From Bufo bufo (lineage: Eukaryota > Chordata > Amphibia > Anura > Bufonidae), in the NCBI RefSeq assembly GCF_905171765.1, contig NC_053392.1:403359399-403423398 (forward strand): a DNA stretch of 64,000 bases. Reading direction: 5' to 3'. The position numbers and the translations under genes were made by a program. Positions 63,285 to 64,000 of this stretch are shown in pieces. Below the pieces are notes generated by a model that made no database searches, had not been told where the DNA came from, and saw nothing but the letters and a program-made list of their open reading frames with translations. Within the stretch, counting starts at the first letter, position 1; each line of letters begins with the position of its first letter.

Positions 63285-64000
63285 CCTGGTGCAACTCGGC
63301 CACCAAAAATGACGAGACAATAGATTTGAGGTTGCCCTACTACCTGGGTGCCCAGTGAATATAGAGTTATGGTGTTCTTTTAATATTTTAGGGAGTAAAT
63401 TCTAAGGCACAAACAACTTTCCTGAGGGGGCAGTAGACCGGGGCGACCCCCTGATCCTCCAACACCATCCCTTCCAGGTCTGAATGTAACGCAGAGACAA
63501 CCACCCCCTTTTGTAAAATCGGCACAGGATCGTCAACATCACCCCTTCCAGGAAAACCTCAGTATTTTTTGCCCTTGGATGATAGGTGGTAAAATTAAAC
63601 CTGGTAAAAAACAAAGGCCACCAAGCTTGTCTAGGGGTAAGACATTTAGCAGACTCAAGGTATAAACAGGTTTTTATGATCCGTAATCACCGTGACGGGA
63701 TGAGCTGCCCCCTCCAAAAAATGAAGCCATTCCTCAAACGTTAATTTAATAGCTAAAAGTTCCCTGTTGCTTGTATCATAATTCTTCTCAGCTGCCGACA
63801 ATTTCTTACAAAAGAAAGCACAAGGATGCCATTTTCTTGGAGACAGACCCTGGGACAGTACTGCCCCCGTCCCCACCTCCAATGCATCAACCTCCACAAT
63901 AAAAGGTTGAGAAACATCAGGCTGGACCAGTATGGGTGCAGAGGTGAAACTCTCCTTCAGAGAAGAAAAAGACAGTTTAGCAGTGTCAGACCATTTAGAA
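63285..64000 (-). pseudogene. Gypsy 2 RNase H and 3' end of RT
   Basis: RNase H blocks: [17 protein letters not shown] (about 63845-63897), [21 protein letters not shown] and [10 protein letters not shown] (63655-63690), then a frameshift and [17 protein letters not shown] (about 63560-63610), where the usual NxKADALSR has been lost. The first aspartate context is VDALE in place of VDASD. The RT part continues beyond the window. Region 63285-63400 is the decayed link to integrase. Confidence 0.82.

Larger units (their letters stand above)
62531..64000 (-). mobile_element. Ty3/Gypsy retrotransposon 2, right part
   Basis: Continuation of the element at 43366-44660 and open at the window end. 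Minus strand, high to low: RNase H, integrase zinc and core region, then the hAT C insertion site. It contains a 251-bp insertion at 63017-63267. Confidence 0.88.

Overview
The window is vertebrate genomic DNA, most likely from a frog or another amphibian (inference from the mix of families: hAT elements with BED-finger transposases, a Tc1 element with Sleeping-Beauty-type ends, Penelope-like elements, chromodomain Ty3/Gypsy elements, CR1/L2-group and L1/Tx1-like LINEs, and a TTAA-flanked hairpin-rich DNA element). I see no host gene, no tRNA gene and no prokaryotic feature. Nearly every base that can be assigned belongs to a transposable element, many inserted into each other; most insertions can be ordered from target-site duplications (TSDs).

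Layout. 1-1682: right end of a hAT element (A) carrying two diverged 18S rRNA-derived blocks. 1683-7330: minus-strand Gypsy element 1, split in its integrase by a 501-bp solo LTR. 7331-10676: minus-strand hAT B, internally deleted. 10786-12381: Tc1-like element with an unbroken 336-codon transposase. 12470-13881: LINE tail and a hairpin-rich repeat. 13882-20767: hAT-type element G without recognisable transposase, containing a small MITE and a 4.6-kb Penelope-like insertion (15950-20522, 13-bp TSD) with an unbroken RT/GIY-YIG frame, 0.7-kb inverted arms and a near-perfect hammerhead ribozyme motif. 20775-23135: LINE relics and a hAT end. 23807-29350: a palindromic MITE and a second Penelope relic that is split exactly at a TTAA by a 3.35-kb element built of alternating mirror-image repeats.

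29355-40794: minus-strand hAT F, into which a second hAT family member, E (31324-37112, TSD GTTAGAAT), is inserted. 40796-43365: Tc1 relic, LINE tails and about 1.2 kb with nothing recognised. 43366-64000: a four-level nest. Gypsy element 2 (minus) is split by hAT C (44661-62530, TSD AAGATGAC); hAT C is split by a LINE (44986-57163, probable TSD TGTTA); the LINE frame is split by hAT D (46771-56311, TSD GAGGGAAA).

hAT D is the freshest-looking large element: its 1082-codon BED/hAT transposase is unbroken and starts about 25 bp after a 3.5-kb array of roughly 25 copies of a ~140-bp unit. The hAT elements form two families: family 1 (D, E; protein starting MTGRGR) and family 2 (A, B, C, F; ends with GTTCGGGTTCG palindromes). 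Only D, the Tc1 element and the truncated Penelope frame keep long unbroken frames; only D and Tc1 could plausibly supply active enzyme.
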